Assembly (NCBI GenBank): GCA_963718635.1
Contig: OY970367.1
Span: 3,782,001-3,846,000 of the forward strand
DNA length: 64,000 nt
DNA from: JAIOQJ01 sp963718635
GTDB lineage: Bacteria > Planctomycetota > Planctomycetia > Gemmatales > Gemmataceae
Reading direction: 5' to 3'
The notes under the pieces: model-generated
Told to the model about the DNA's origin: nothing
Seen by the model: only the letters and a program-made list of their open reading frames with translations
Databases searched by the model: none
Shown: positions 38,125-46,879 of the stretch, one piece after another
How positions within the stretch are numbered: the stretch's first letter is position 1
How the letters are laid out: each line of letters begins with the position of its first letter
Translations under genes and position numbers: made by a program

Positions 38125-38601
38125 ATGAAGAAGCTAAAAACCGCCTCAGCGGAAACAAAACCGGAAGCCACTCCCTCTTCCTTAGCAAACGCCGACCCCA
38201 AAACCCCAAGCGATTGGCGTAGCGAGATGCTCGCCCGCCTGCGAACCCTCATCAAACAGGCCGATCCGGAGGTCGTTGAAGAAGTGAAATGGAGGAAGCC
38301 CTCGAATGCGATGGTCGGGGTTCCGGTCTGGTCGCACGCCGGGATAATCTGCACCGGCGAGACGTATAAGAACGTCGTGAAGATTACCTTTGCCAAGGGT
38401 GCTTCTTTGGAGGATCCTTCAGGTCTGTTCAATTCGAGCCTCGAAGGCAACACCCGGCGTGCCATCGATTTTCATGAAGGCGATAAGATCGATGAGAAGG
38501 CGTTAGGAGCGCTTGTTCGCGCTGCGTTGGCGTTGAACATATCAGCGACAGCAACGGACCGGCCGACGCGTTCTCTCGCGGCTAAGGGACTTAAGAAGTA
38601 A
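38125..38601 (+). CDS. DUF1801-domain protein
   Basis: 158 residues from ATG at 38125 (MKKLKTASAETKPEATPS). LRTLIKQADPEVVEEVKWRKPSNAM and THAG-like VWSHAGIICTGETYKNVVKITFAKGASL are the DUF1801/YdhG-like fold. The tail has IDEKALGALVRAALALN. Function unknown; sometimes linked to iron-sulfur or redox genes. A possible start at 38083 has no better support. Confidence 0.78.
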   Translation: MKKLKTASAETKPEATPSSLANADPKTPSDWRSEMLARLRTLIKQADPEVVEEVKWRKPSNAMVGVPVWSHAGIICTGETYKNVVKITFAKGASLEDPSGLFNSSLEGNTRRAIDFHEGDKIDEKALGALVRAALALNISATATDRPTRSLAAKGLKK

Positions 38602-38637
38602 TTCGGCTCTCGCAGCGTTTGGATGTCGTGAAGTGTT

Positions 38638-40080
38638 TCACTGGTCGCGCGGTTTGGCGGATTGCTGCAGCGGTTCCAAATTCGATTCAAAACGGCTTAC
38701 GCGCCAAAATCGTTTGGGCCATGACTCAAGCGGCAGGTTTCCTTTGGGAAGTTCGTCGGCGGCGGCGGGGTTCGCTTGGCCCTTCGCTTTCCAGTCGTGC
38801 ATTTCACTTAGCCAATGATTCGAATCACAGATCAGCACCAATTTGGCTTTAGTGAATGTCAACGGCGAGTTCGACATGGCGGCCTGGAAATAGATCTCGC
38901 ACTCGATCTTGTCGTCTTTGACGGTCAACAAAGGCGTACGGTCGGGGTTCTGCAACCGCATCGAGCCCGACGCCTGAAAATGCCCGAGATTCCAGACTTC
39001 CGTGAACGTTTTCTTCTTTTCTTCAGTAAGAAATTCCGCGCCTTCGAGCTTGAAAAAGCCATTGCGGAATAGTTGCTTTAATATGTTTTCAGACAGTTGC
39101 CGATCGAACACGCTAGCCAAAGCCTTGCTTTTTTCGTCCTTCGCCGACTGCAGTACTTTGCGGTTTTCCAACATGTCGCGGTAAATTTTGAAGGCCGCTT
39201 CGTTATCGTAGACTGCTTGGAAATAATTGGAATCCCACTCTTTTTTATGAACAGCGTCCATCCACTCGACGGCGACTTGCTGCGCATCCTTTTGCAGCTC
39301 GGCAACAAGCCGGCCATAGGTGGTGAGGTTCTTCGGGACCAGCCCTTCAGGTACGCCGATCTGCCATTCACGGCCGTTGAACTTCGGCCCCTCTTGCGAA
39401 ATCAGGGCGAGATTCAGATCGAATAAGCCTTCGGCCGACTTTAGCCGATAGGAGAGATCGACGCGGAAGCCGTTGTCGATCTGCTCGGAATTGCTCATGC
39501 CGAGGGATTCGGCGCCCACGGCATCGCCGTTGCGTTGGAAGAAACGAACGAGATCGGAATTGCGGAACGTCGGCAGTTGATTGGCCCCGAAACGGGCATC
39601 GAGCTCGCCACTGTTCGCAGGGTCGATATTCTGCCGCTGGATGGGATAGACGGTCAGAAGAAAGGCGCGATCGAATTGCTGTTCCTTCAAGAGACCAAGC
39701 CAACTCGAAACAACGGCTTCCGATTGCTGTCTCAGGGCGACGACGTTCGCGCAATAATAGGCGCCGAATCCGACGCCGCTGAGGACGCTCATCCACCAGG
39801 CGGCGTTGACGATCTTGATGCCGGCGCGCGTGCCGTTGGAACGCCGAATGTGGACGCGGGCGGCAATGGATAAAACGACTCCCGCCACAGCTAAGAGCAG
39901 CAGGGCAATATTCATCACCGGCTTTTTGGTGATAACGATGGCGTAAAGAGCTACACAGACGATTACGATCGTAGCGAAGCCGGCCATCACGATGGCCGCG
40001 ACGGCTATGCCGGAGATCGGCTGGTACTCGGACTCCGAAGATGCCCGCGCAACGGTTGGCAGACTTGAGGTTTTGTTCAT
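38638..40080 (-). CDS. Membrane protein, DUF4190-like N-terminus
   Basis: 480 residues starting MNKTSSLPTVARASSESEYQP at 40080. Three hydrophobic segments in the first 125 residues (AVAAIVMAGFATIVIVCVALY, ALLLLAVAGVVLSIAA, WWMSVLSGVGFGAYYCA), the DUF4190-like pattern. Then about 350 soluble residues with no enzyme motif that I recognise; they look like two stress/pore-lining-like alpha/beta modules. It lies last in the reverse-strand run after rpoZ, behind a cruciform-forming repeat. Role unknown. Confidence 0.75.
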   Translation of the reverse strand: MNKTSSLPTVARASSESEYQPISGIAVAAIVMAGFATIVIVCVALYAIVITKKPVMNIALLLLAVAGVVLSIAARVHIRRSNGTRAGIKIVNAAWWMSVLSGVGFGAYYCANVVALRQQSEAVVSSWLGLLKEQQFDRAFLLTVYPIQRQNIDPANSGELDARFGANQLPTFRNSDLVRFFQRNGDAVGAESLGMSNSEQIDNGFRVDLSYRLKSAEGLFDLNLALISQEGPKFNGREWQIGVPEGLVPKNLTTYGRLVAELQKDAQQVAVEWMDAVHKKEWDSNYFQAVYDNEAAFKIYRDMLENRKVLQSAKDEKSKALASVFDRQLSENILKQLFRNGFFKLEGAEFLTEEKKKTFTEVWNLGHFQASGSMRLQNPDRTPLLTVKDDKIECEIYFQAAMSNSPLTFTKAKLVLICDSNHWLSEMHDWKAKGQANPAAADELPKGNLPLESWPKRFWRVSRFESNLEPLQQSAKPRDQ

Positions 40081-40105
40081 AACCCTTCAGCAACTTTTAA
40101 CGTCT

Positions 40106-40194
40106 TGTTAGCCGCGAAGCGAAGGCTTTGCGCAGCGGAGCGCTTGACCGCCGAAAGCGCTCCGCTCAGCAATGCCTTCGCTTCGCGGCTAACA
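40106..40194. repeat. Nested inverted repeat, TGTTAGCCGCGAAG family
   Basis: Outer arms 40106-40126 and 40174-40194 are perfectly complementary over 21 bases. Inner arms AGCGGAGCGCTT (40134-40145) and AAGCGCTCCGCT (40155-40166) are also perfect. No T run follows, so not a terminator of the classic type. Confidence 0.85.
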
Positions 40195-40213
40195 GTCTTT
40201 AAAAAAACTCGGG

Positions 40214-40465
40214 TCAATCGTCGGCAGTGGCTTCCTGCGGCGGCACGAGTTCGTGCCGGGCGTGCAGGTTGCCTTCGGTATCGAGGTAGATTTTGTCTTG
40301 GAGAATTTCCTGGACGACGATAGCCATGCGGTCGTTGGTGCGCAGGTCGACCATCGGCTTGGCGCCGGTGTTGAGGGCGACCATCCGCTTTTGGATAAGG
40401 GTGGACAATTTGAAACGTCCCCCCACGCGGTTGACAATGCCTTCTTCCTTCAAATCATCGAGCAT
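40214..40465 (-). CDS. rpoZ: RNA polymerase omega subunit
   Basis: 83 residues (MLDDLKEEGIVNRVGGRFKLSTLIQKRMVALNTGAKPMVD). The KLSTLIQKRMVALN block and the ALEEI-like EILQDKIYLD segment suit planctomycete omega, which aids assembly and stability of the polymerase. Its start overlaps the gmk 3' end by 11 bases, the classic gmk-rpoZ pairing. The length is normal. Confidence 0.85.
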   Translation of the reverse strand: MLDDLKEEGIVNRVGGRFKLSTLIQKRMVALNTGAKPMVDLRTNDRMAIVVQEILQDKIYLDTEGNLHARHELVPPQEATADD

Positions 40466-41036
40466 GAAAATCTCCGTTCACTCCCGGGAATTGCCGGGCG
40501 ATCGCCGACTCCAGTTGAGAAACCGTTTCGGGCAGACGGTCGTTGACCAATTCTACATTGTATTCGTGAATCCGGAAAAGTTCCTGTTCCGCGGAAATCA
40601 TTCGTCGGGCGATTGTCGCATCGTCGTCGCCCCGTTCGCGCAGCCGAATCTCGTAATGGTCGTCCGGCACGCGCAGAAAGATTGAAAAACTTTGCGGATA
40701 AAGCCCGCGCACCGCAGCAGCGCCTTGCACGTCGATGACGAGCAGCACGCCAATTCCCTGAGCCAGATAGGGATCGACTTCAGACCGAGGAGTTCCGTAG
40801 TAATCGCGCTGATGGATCAAGGCATATTCGATCAAGCCGCCGCGGGTGATTTCCTGTTCGAACTGTTCGCGGGTCCAGAAATGGTAATCCCGTTCGTTCA
40901 CTTCGCCCGCCCGGGGCGGTCGAGTGGTCGCCGTGATCGCCCGGCGCAACGGCAGCCGTGTTGCCTGAAGCAGATGGGCGACAACGGTTGTCTTGCCGCT
41001 GCCGCTCGGTCCGGAAATGATGATCAACGGCGCCAT
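40455..41036 (-). CDS. gmk: Guanylate kinase
   Basis: 193 residues from 41036 (MAPLIIISGPSGSGKTTVV). P-loop GPSGSGKT (9-16), GMP-binding TTRPPRAGEVNERDYHF, and VLLVIDVQGAAAVRG. It phosphorylates GMP to GDP. The chosen start has CGAGGC upstream; a start at 41150 would run into yicC. It lies between yicC and rpoZ, a common bacterial order. Confidence 0.95.
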   Translation of the reverse strand: MAPLIIISGPSGSGKTTVVAHLLQATRLPLRRAITATTRPPRAGEVNERDYHFWTREQFEQEITRGGLIEYALIHQRDYYGTPRSEVDPYLAQGIGVLLVIDVQGAAAVRGLYPQSFSIFLRVPDDHYEIRLRERGDDDATIARRMISAEQELFRIHEYNVELVNDRLPETVSQLESAIARQFPGVNGDFHAR

Positions 41037-41070
41037 GAGCCTCGGCAGAACTGGGTGATAAGAAATCGAA

Positions 41071-41963
41071 TTATTCGACGTTTTGAACGAGTTCGCGCAC
41101 TTTTTCGAGCGTCGCCTTGATCTCGACCACATGGCGGGAAATGACGACATCGCCCGCCTTCGAGCCGATCGTGTTGGTCTCGCGGAACATTTCCTGCGTA
41201 AGGAATTCGAGTTTACGGCCCGGGCTGTCCGTTTCCTTCTTCACAACCTCTTCGAACTGGTCGAGATGGCTGCCTAGCCGCATTACTTCTTCCGCCACGT
41301 CGCTACGTTCAGCGAACACGGCCACTTCGCGGAGCAGGTTGTCGTCCGTAAAGTGCACATTGGCATCGCGTAGAATCGTTTGGACGCGATCCTTAAGCCG
41401 GACGCGGTAATGTTCGGCGACAGCCGGGATATGTTGGCTGATTCGTTCTAGTTGGTCGGCGATTGCCCGACGATGGGCCATCAGTTCGTCGCCCATCGCC
41501 CGACCTTCTTCCCGACGCATCCGGTCGAGGCTTTTGAGGGCGTTTTCAAGTGTTTGTTCGACAGCGCCCATTTCGGTATCGGCCGGTCTTCCCATGACGC
41601 CGGGCTCGGGCGCCACGCCGGGCAGAGCCAATACTTGGCCGAGCAAGTGATGAGCGCGATCACCCCAACCGAGATCCGCACAAACTTCGTGAACCTGCTC
41701 GATGTAGGGCGCAGGGCGACTTCGTTGATGCGGAAATCCTGCGGCCGATAGTTGCGGTCGCAACGAACGTGAACGAGAATCGTGCCACGGCGAATATACT
41801 TGCGGACGACCTTTTCCAGTTCCGGCTCGAGCATCGGATAAGGCTCCGAGCCGCGCACCGTAACCTTGAGGTGACGATTGTTGACCGCGCGCACTTCAAC
41901 ACTAAGAGTCAAGTCGTCGCTCTGGTGGCGGGATTCGCCGAACCCGGTCATGCTGAGCAGCAC
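41071..41963 (-). CDS. yicC: YicC-family endoribonuclease, frameshifted
   Basis: About 297 residues after correction. N-terminus MLLSMTGFGESRHQSDDLTLSVEVRAVNNRHLKV is the YicC_N block. The C-terminal DUF1732 has GVMGRPADTEMGAVEQTLENAL...FLTQEMFRETNTIGSKAGD. As read, the first frame derails after INEVALRPTSS; adding one C near 41715 gives ALRPYIEQVHEVC and continues to 41071. The E. coli homolog is an RNase (family knowledge). It lies between secG and gmk. Confidence 0.9.
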
Positions 41964-41978
41964 AGCGCCTCCGGCCGA

Positions 41979-42308
41979 TTAGTTTTTCGCGACAAACTGA
42001 CTGCCTGTATTTTTCGCGTCTGCCTTTACCACCTTCACTTGGACGACGATGAGCAGCACCCAGACGGCCGCGACAATCAACGTAATCCGGGTAAAGGCAT
42101 CGCCTGCGCGGGAGCCGAACGCGCTCGAGCCACCGGCGCCGCCGAAAGCACCAGCCAAGCCGCCGCCTTTGCCGCGCTGGATCAAGACGATCAACATCAG
42201 CACAAGTGCCAAGGCGACGATGAGAAAATTAAGCAGATGCGACCAAAACGTCACGCCGATAAGTATAACCACGACCGTATCCTCCGGTCCGGGATGGATT
42301 TTAAGCAA
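41979..42308 (-). CDS. secG: Protein translocase subunit SecG
   Basis: 109 residues. Two membrane helices: about 22-43 (SHLLNFLIVALALVLMLIVLIQRG) and 75-93 (ITLIVAAVWVLLIVVQV). The QRGKGGGLAGAFGGAGGSSAFG loop is the SecG signature. It helps SecYE move proteins through the membrane. It lies 22 bases after tpiA, the tpiA-secG order seen in many bacteria. Confidence 0.93.
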   Translation of the reverse strand: MLKIHPGPEDTVVVILIGVTFWSHLLNFLIVALALVLMLIVLIQRGKGGGLAGAFGGAGGSSAFGSRAGDAFTRITLIVAAVWVLLIVVQVKVVKADAKNTGSQFVAKN

Positions 42309-42329
42309 AGAGCAATTATAGGAACATGC

Positions 42330-43095
42330 CTACGAAGCCGCAAGCGTCTTTGCCGCGTTGATGATCGCGAGGAAGGAATCAGCCTTCAGGCTCGCGCCGC
42401 CGACGAGGGCGCCATCGACATCGGGCTGCTTGAGGATTTCGGCCGCGTTATCCGCTTTGACGCTGCCGCCGTACTGTATAAGAAGCATTGGGCCGATTCC
42501 TCGCCAAATTGTTTCGCGAATTCCTTGCGGATGTAGGCGTGAACTTCTTGAGCTTGCGCCGGCGATGCGGTTTTGCCGGTGCCGATCGCCCAGACGGGTT
42601 CATAGGCGATGACCAATTTGCCGATGGCACTGTTCGGCACGCCGGATAAGCCTGCAGCGAGTTGAAACGCGATAACGTCTTCGGTCCACGCCGCTTCGCG
42701 CTCAGCAAGCAATTCGCCCACGCAGAAGATCACCGAAAGGCCTGCTTTGAGCGCTGCTTTCACTTTGCGATTGAGAAAGAGATCGGGCTCGGCAATCCCG
42801 TGCCGTCGTTCGCTATGGCCGATGATGACGAACTTGCAGCCGGCTTCCAAGAGCATTTTAGGTGCAATATCGCCAGTGAAAGCCCCCTCTTCCGCGTAGT
42901 GACAGTTCTGCGCACGAGCGAAACATGTGTTCCCTTTAGAGCTTCCGATAGCGGCATCAACCAAGGAAAGGGCGGGCAGATGGCGACGGTGACCTTGTCC
43001 TCCGTTACCCCTTTGGCGATGTCAGCCGCGAGCTGCTTCGCCGTGGCAAGCGAGGTGTACATCTTCCAATTGCCGGCGATGAATTTTTTTCGCAC
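42330..43095 (-). CDS. tpiA: Triosephosphate isomerase, two frameshifts
   Basis: About 255 residues after correction. MRKKFIAGNWKMYTSL is the N-terminus with Asn and Lys of the active site; VIIGHSERR holds catalytic His and AYEPVWAIGTGK the Glu. Breaks: one G missing near 42920 (VSLVRRTV should be VSLGAQNCHYAEEGAF) and one C missing near 42484 (QCFLYSTAAAS should be QCFLIQYGGSVKADNA). Corrected end ...INAAKTLAAS with a stop at 42330. It interconverts the triose phosphates. Two breaks in one glycolytic enzyme argue for sequencing error. Confidence 0.93.
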
Positions 43096-43164
43096 TCACG
43101 GACTCCTGATTGACTCGATATTCGAACACCGGTGTAGCTCACTCCGTGGAAGAAGCAAATGCGA

Positions 43165-43256
43165 TTTAACCACGGATAACACGGATTGCACGAATAAAGA
43201 CTAGCCCTATTCAGTCTTAGTTTTCATCCGTGGCATCAGTGTTATCGGTGGTTAAA
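43165..43256. repeat. Inverted repeat, ACCACGGATAACACGG family
   Basis: Arms 43165-43182 and 43239-43256 (TTTAACCACGG-type) pair with one mismatch over 18 bases. Related to the perfect repeat at 58686-58761. It lies between pheA and tpiA. Confidence 0.8.
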
Positions 43257-43313
43257 ATTTTTCGCGATCGACTTATTTTTTTGTCCAACATTTTTTTGCA
43301 GGAGACTTCTTCT

Positions 43314-44444
43314 TTAATCCAACATCTTAGCCACTGGGAACGAACCGAGAATTGACATTTTTTCGCAATGGCCATCGAGACCGGCCAGCGTCTTTTTCAC
43401 CTTGCTGTCTTCGGAATGCCCTTCGAATTCGACGAAAAAGACATACTCGCCTTTGGCTTCGGTGCTCGGGAACGATTCGATCCAGGTCAAATTCACCTTG
43501 TTCTGCTTGAACATGTTCAAGATGTCGGCCAACGAGCCGGGGCTGTGCGGAATTTCGAACATGATCGCCGTCTTGTCGTTTCCGCTGCGGGTCGCGTCGT
43601 GCGGCCCGATGACGGCAAAGCGCGTCTCATTATGCGGCGAGTCTTCGATGTCCTTGAAGAGCACGCGCAGTCCGAACCGCATGGCCGCTTCACGACTGGC
43701 GACGGCCGCCGCGCCCGGCTCGCGCTGCACCAGTTGGGCAGCCGCAGCAGTACTCGTCACTTCGTGCAGCGATGCCTGCGGCACGTTCTTGCTTAACCAG
43801 TTGCGACATTGCGACAGCGCTTGAGGTTTGCTGTAAATACGGCGTATTTCCGTCTGTTCGCAGTTGGCAAGCAAGTTGTGATGGACGCGAATGCGCACTT
43901 CCGAACAAATGCGTATCTGGGGCAGTCGGATGAACATGTCGAGCGTGTCGGCGACTCGGCCATCAGTCGAGTTTTCGATCGGCACCACGCCAAAATCCAC
44001 GTGCTTGCGGTTCACTTCTTCAAAGATCGCAGCGATATTGGCGACGGCCATGTATTCGATCGCTTCGCCGAACTGCGTCAATGCGGCCAGATGGCTGAAG
44101 CTGTACTCCGGCCCGAGAAAGGCAACTTTGAGTATGCGCTGCAGCGCTCGCGAGCCGCTGATGAGTTCGCGATAAATGGCGCGGACAGTCGGCTCGCCGA
44201 GCGGCCCATCGTTGTTCTTGAGAACGTTTTGGATGACCTCTTCTTCGCGCGAAGGCGAGAAGACGTTATCGCCGTTGTCGTTCTTCACCTTGCCGATTTG
44301 CGAGGCTAAGCCGGCCCGTTTATTGATCAGTTCGAGTATTTGCTGATCGAGCTTGTCGATCTGCACACGTAGGCCTTTTACATCTTTTGCGGATGCCGGC
44401 CGGTCCGGGGCAGTGGAGGAGCCGGCGTCGGACTTACGTGTCAT
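43314..44444 (-). CDS. pheA: Bifunctional chorismate mutase/prephenate dehydratase
   Basis: 376 residues from 44444 (MTRKSDAGSSTAPDRP); a start at 44507 lacks support. Domains in order: AroQ chorismate mutase (about 22-105, VQIDKLDQQILELINKRA), prephenate dehydratase (about 107-285, VAFLGPEYSFSHLAA, VPIENSTDG, SPHNETRFAVI) and ACT domain (about 298-375, PGSLADILNMFKQNKVNLTWIES). It makes phenylpyruvate in phenylalanine synthesis, with feedback through ACT likely. First gene of the reverse-strand run to rpoZ. Confidence 0.95.
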   Translation of the reverse strand: MTRKSDAGSSTAPDRPASAKDVKGLRVQIDKLDQQILELINKRAGLASQIGKVKNDNGDNVFSPSREEEVIQNVLKNNDGPLGEPTVRAIYRELISGSRALQRILKVAFLGPEYSFSHLAALTQFGEAIEYMAVANIAAIFEEVNRKHVDFGVVPIENSTDGRVADTLDMFIRLPQIRICSEVRIRVHHNLLANCEQTEIRRIYSKPQALSQCRNWLSKNVPQASLHEVTSTAAAAQLVQREPGAAAVASREAAMRFGLRVLFKDIEDSPHNETRFAVIGPHDATRSGNDKTAIMFEIPHSPGSLADILNMFKQNKVNLTWIESFPSTEAKGEYVFFVEFEGHSEDSKVKKTLAGLDGHCEKMSILGSFPVAKMLD

Positions 44445-45044
44445 GGCGTGCAATCCCAAACTTGGGAACGGGAAAAAACAATTGCCCCTAATGTATTTAG
44501 GCCTCAAAGGGAGTCAACGGACGGATACTTTCAAAAGCGCACATTTATACAAAAGGATGACTGAACAGCGCAAAGTCGCCGATGCAGGCAAGTTACGCAT
44601 TGCGATTGGTCGTGAGAGCGCCTAGTGATCTCGGTTCAGCCTTGTCAACAGACGACTGCTTGAAGTGTGCCATGGAAGGAGCGTTCAGATCGAGTCGATC
44701 ACTATAACGTGTTAATGCGGTACAACTTAGGTGAGGAAGCCTCGTCTGCTTGTTCCGGCCGTCTGTGGAATGAAATCGTGATGCAAGGAGCAATGCTGAA
44801 CTCTTCAGTAAAAGAACTCTCGTATCCATATGGCTGCCAGCTGTTATTTGATCAAGCACGCGATTTTCGTGCAAATATTCGCGGATCGGTGAGGAAACAC
44901 GCTCAGTACGCGCCCCGTATCATCCTCAATACGTCACCTTTGCAAAACGACCGGATATCAAATGCATGGGAAACTGCAGATCTCGCGGAATGGAAATCGG
45001 TCGCGCTGCAGTGTAGGATAGCGAGAGCGAAGGAGGAATAAAGC
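44445..45044. other. Intergenic region between pheA and the small antitoxin-like gene
   Basis: 600 bases. Frames such as 44667-45041 forward carry no recognisable family and I do not support them. A strong AAGGAGGAA ribosome-binding site for the next gene lies at the right end. Nothing else seen. Confidence 0.45.
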
Positions 45045-45359
45045 GTGGCAAGTTCAGTCATTGAAACGACGGGTACGGTCCGACAGGACGGTAATCTTGA
45101 ACTAGACCGAAAAGTAACGGCCGCCCCTGGAAAGGTTAAGGTGCGCTTGGAGTCTGTGGACCTGCTGGCACCTGAAACCGAAACCCTGCTTGAATTTATT
45201 GACCGCACACAACTTGAATTGGAGGCGGCGGGGCACAAGTTCATGAATGAGGCGGAAGTGAATGCCTGGATTCAAGAACTACGCGCCGGGAATGATCGAA
45301 TTGAAGAAATCTATCGGCAGATCGTTACGTGTAGGAGTCGAATCACATGCCAGCTTTAG
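45045..45359 (+). CDS. Small antitoxin-like protein before a Uma2 gene
   Basis: 104 residues from GTG at 45045, AAGGAGGAA upstream. The first 35 residues are a short beta-rich region (TVRQDGNLELDRKVTAAPGK), as in AbrB-like or DUF-type antitoxins; the rest is helical and acidic. The end (CRSRITCQL) is unlike the family and may reflect a frameshift. It overlaps the next start by 13 bases. Confidence 0.5.
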   Translation: MASSVIETTGTVRQDGNLELDRKVTAAPGKVKVRLESVDLLAPETETLLEFIDRTQLELEAAGHKFMNEAEVNAWIQELRAGNDRIEEIYRQIVTCRSRITCQL

Positions 45360-46054
45360 TGACAAGCCGCCACAAGGCCCAAGCGGTTGAACTGCACAAT
45401 GGCGATTGTATGAGCCGGGAAGAATTCCATCGTATTTATGAATCCACGCCGAAACATTTTAAGGCAGAACTTGTCGGAGGAACTGTCTACGTGGCTTCAC
45501 CGCTCAAAATCCGGCACTCGAAGAATCATCTGCCGCTTGGCTCGCTGTTTTATCTTTATGAGGTCTCGACTCTAGGAGTGGAATCGGGCGACAATGCCAC
45601 TGTCATCCTTGGTGAAGACGCCGAACCGCAACCCGATCTTTATCTGCGTATTCTTCCGGAGTATGGCGGGCAATCGAACACCACTCCCGACGACTATCTT
45701 GAAGGCCCACCCGAATTGGTTGCCGAAATCGCCTTGAGCAGCCGATCCATCGACTTGCATGCCAAGCGCGAAGATTACGCCCGACACGGCGTGCTGGAAT
45801 ATCTGGTGATAAGCCTTCAAGAAAAGAAATTACGTTGGCTCAACCTGCAATTCGATCAGGAACTTACTTTCGATGCCGATGGTATTTGTCGCCTTCATAG
45901 CTTCCCAGGCCTATGGATTCACGTCGAGGCCCTTCTGAATCAGGACCACAAGATTTTGCTAAGAACGTTAAATGAAGGACTGGCGTCTGCCGAACACGCG
46001 GCTTTCGTGAAGAAGTTGGCTGCAACACGGCAAAAGTTGCGTCGGCGCAAGTGA
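45347..46054 (+). CDS. Uma2-family putative restriction endonuclease
   Basis: 235 residues. The PD-(D/E)XK-like DUF820/Uma2 core is seen as AELVGGTVYVASP, EPQPDLYLRI, ELVAEIALSS and HAKREDYARHGVLEYLVI. The C-terminal 60 residues are a helical tail. Uma2 proteins are predicted nucleases of unknown target, often in many copies in planctomycetes and cyanobacteria. Coupled to an upstream small gene by 13-base overlap. Confidence 0.8.
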   Translation: MPALVTSRHKAQAVELHNGDCMSREEFHRIYESTPKHFKAELVGGTVYVASPLKIRHSKNHLPLGSLFYLYEVSTLGVESGDNATVILGEDAEPQPDLYLRILPEYGGQSNTTPDDYLEGPPELVAEIALSSRSIDLHAKREDYARHGVLEYLVISLQEKKLRWLNLQFDQELTFDADGICRLHSFPGLWIHVEALLNQDHKILLRTLNEGLASAEHAAFVKKLAATRQKLRRRK

Positions 46055-46154
46055 AAGAAGGGCTGCTCGAATTGCTCAGCCGCGCATTGGTTTTGGCGGA
46101 TTGTTCTGACTGGTTCGCTCGCTACAATGCAATGACGCCCTTGAGGACAGCTCG

Positions 46155-46571
46155 ATGCCCATCACCGCTTTCGACCTCGTGACCAAAGAAGACTTCGGGC
46201 TTTTCCGACAGGAGGTGAAGGCTGAGTTTTCTCAAGTTCGCCAAGAGATGAAGGCAGGCTTTGCTAAAGTGGATGGCGAATTTGCTCAATTGCGCCAGGA
46301 AATGAAGGCTGGCTTTGCTAAAGTGGATGGTGAATTTGCTCAAGTTCGCCAGGAAATGAAGGCAGGCTCCGCTAAAGTGGATGGCGAATTTGCTCAAGTT
46401 CGCCAGGAAATGAAGGCCGAATTTGCTTTGGTTCGCCAGGAAATCAAGCAACTCGAAACCAAGTTTAACGGTGAGTTGACCCTGCTCAAATGGATGGTCG
46501 GTGCTTGCATCACAGGCGTAGTTATGACCGTCGGCCTTCTGCTGCGCATGACTTTCGTGCGGGGGTTGTGA
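46155..46571 (+). CDS. Coiled-coil membrane-tail protein with tandem 18-residue repeats
   Basis: 138 residues. Four near-identical 18-residue units QVRQEMKAGFAKVDGEFA (about residues 27-95), that is 54-bp DNA repeats, form a coiled coil. One C-terminal membrane helix LLKWMVGACITGVVMTVGLLL. Like DUF1640/YadA-stalk-like proteins but not a firm match. The repeats may change in number by recombination while keeping frame. No partner recognised. Confidence 0.65.
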   Translation: MPITAFDLVTKEDFGLFRQEVKAEFSQVRQEMKAGFAKVDGEFAQLRQEMKAGFAKVDGEFAQVRQEMKAGSAKVDGEFAQVRQEMKAEFALVRQEIKQLETKFNGELTLLKWMVGACITGVVMTVGLLLRMTFVRGL

Positions 46572-46597
46572 TCGGCTTCGAGGGGCAGCCGTCGGCG

Positions 46598-46715
46598 GTT
46601 TTGTTAGCCGGACGCGCTGGAGTCCCGCACTGTGTTGGCACCAGCCCGTCTCCTTTTCTTCCGCCCGCGCGACTTCGTCGCATTCGCCGTCGCTAGCGCG
46701 TCAGGCTAACAAAAC
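46598..46715. repeat. Inverted repeat, GTTTTGTTAGCCGGACGCG family
   Basis: Arms 46598-46618 and 46695-46715 pair over 21 bases with one mismatch; the 76-base inner part is unrelated. It lies between the coiled-coil gene and the secreted propeller. The left arm recurs at 30881. Confidence 0.82.
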
Positions 46716-46879
46716 GCGGATCCTGCGCGATCTTAGACGTTGTTTCAATCTTTGATTTTTTGCATACACGAGGGCGGTCGCCGTGTAAAGTAATTCTGAC
46801 ACCACTTAGCTGAAGTGCTATAGCGTCTCTGTTCTCTTCGTTCTCCAAGAGTTTCGATGGCTTAATTCGGAATAAATTC

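Noticed and set aside
44667..45041. 124-residue forward frame before the Uma2 module
   Set aside because: No family, odd composition, no ribosome-binding site.
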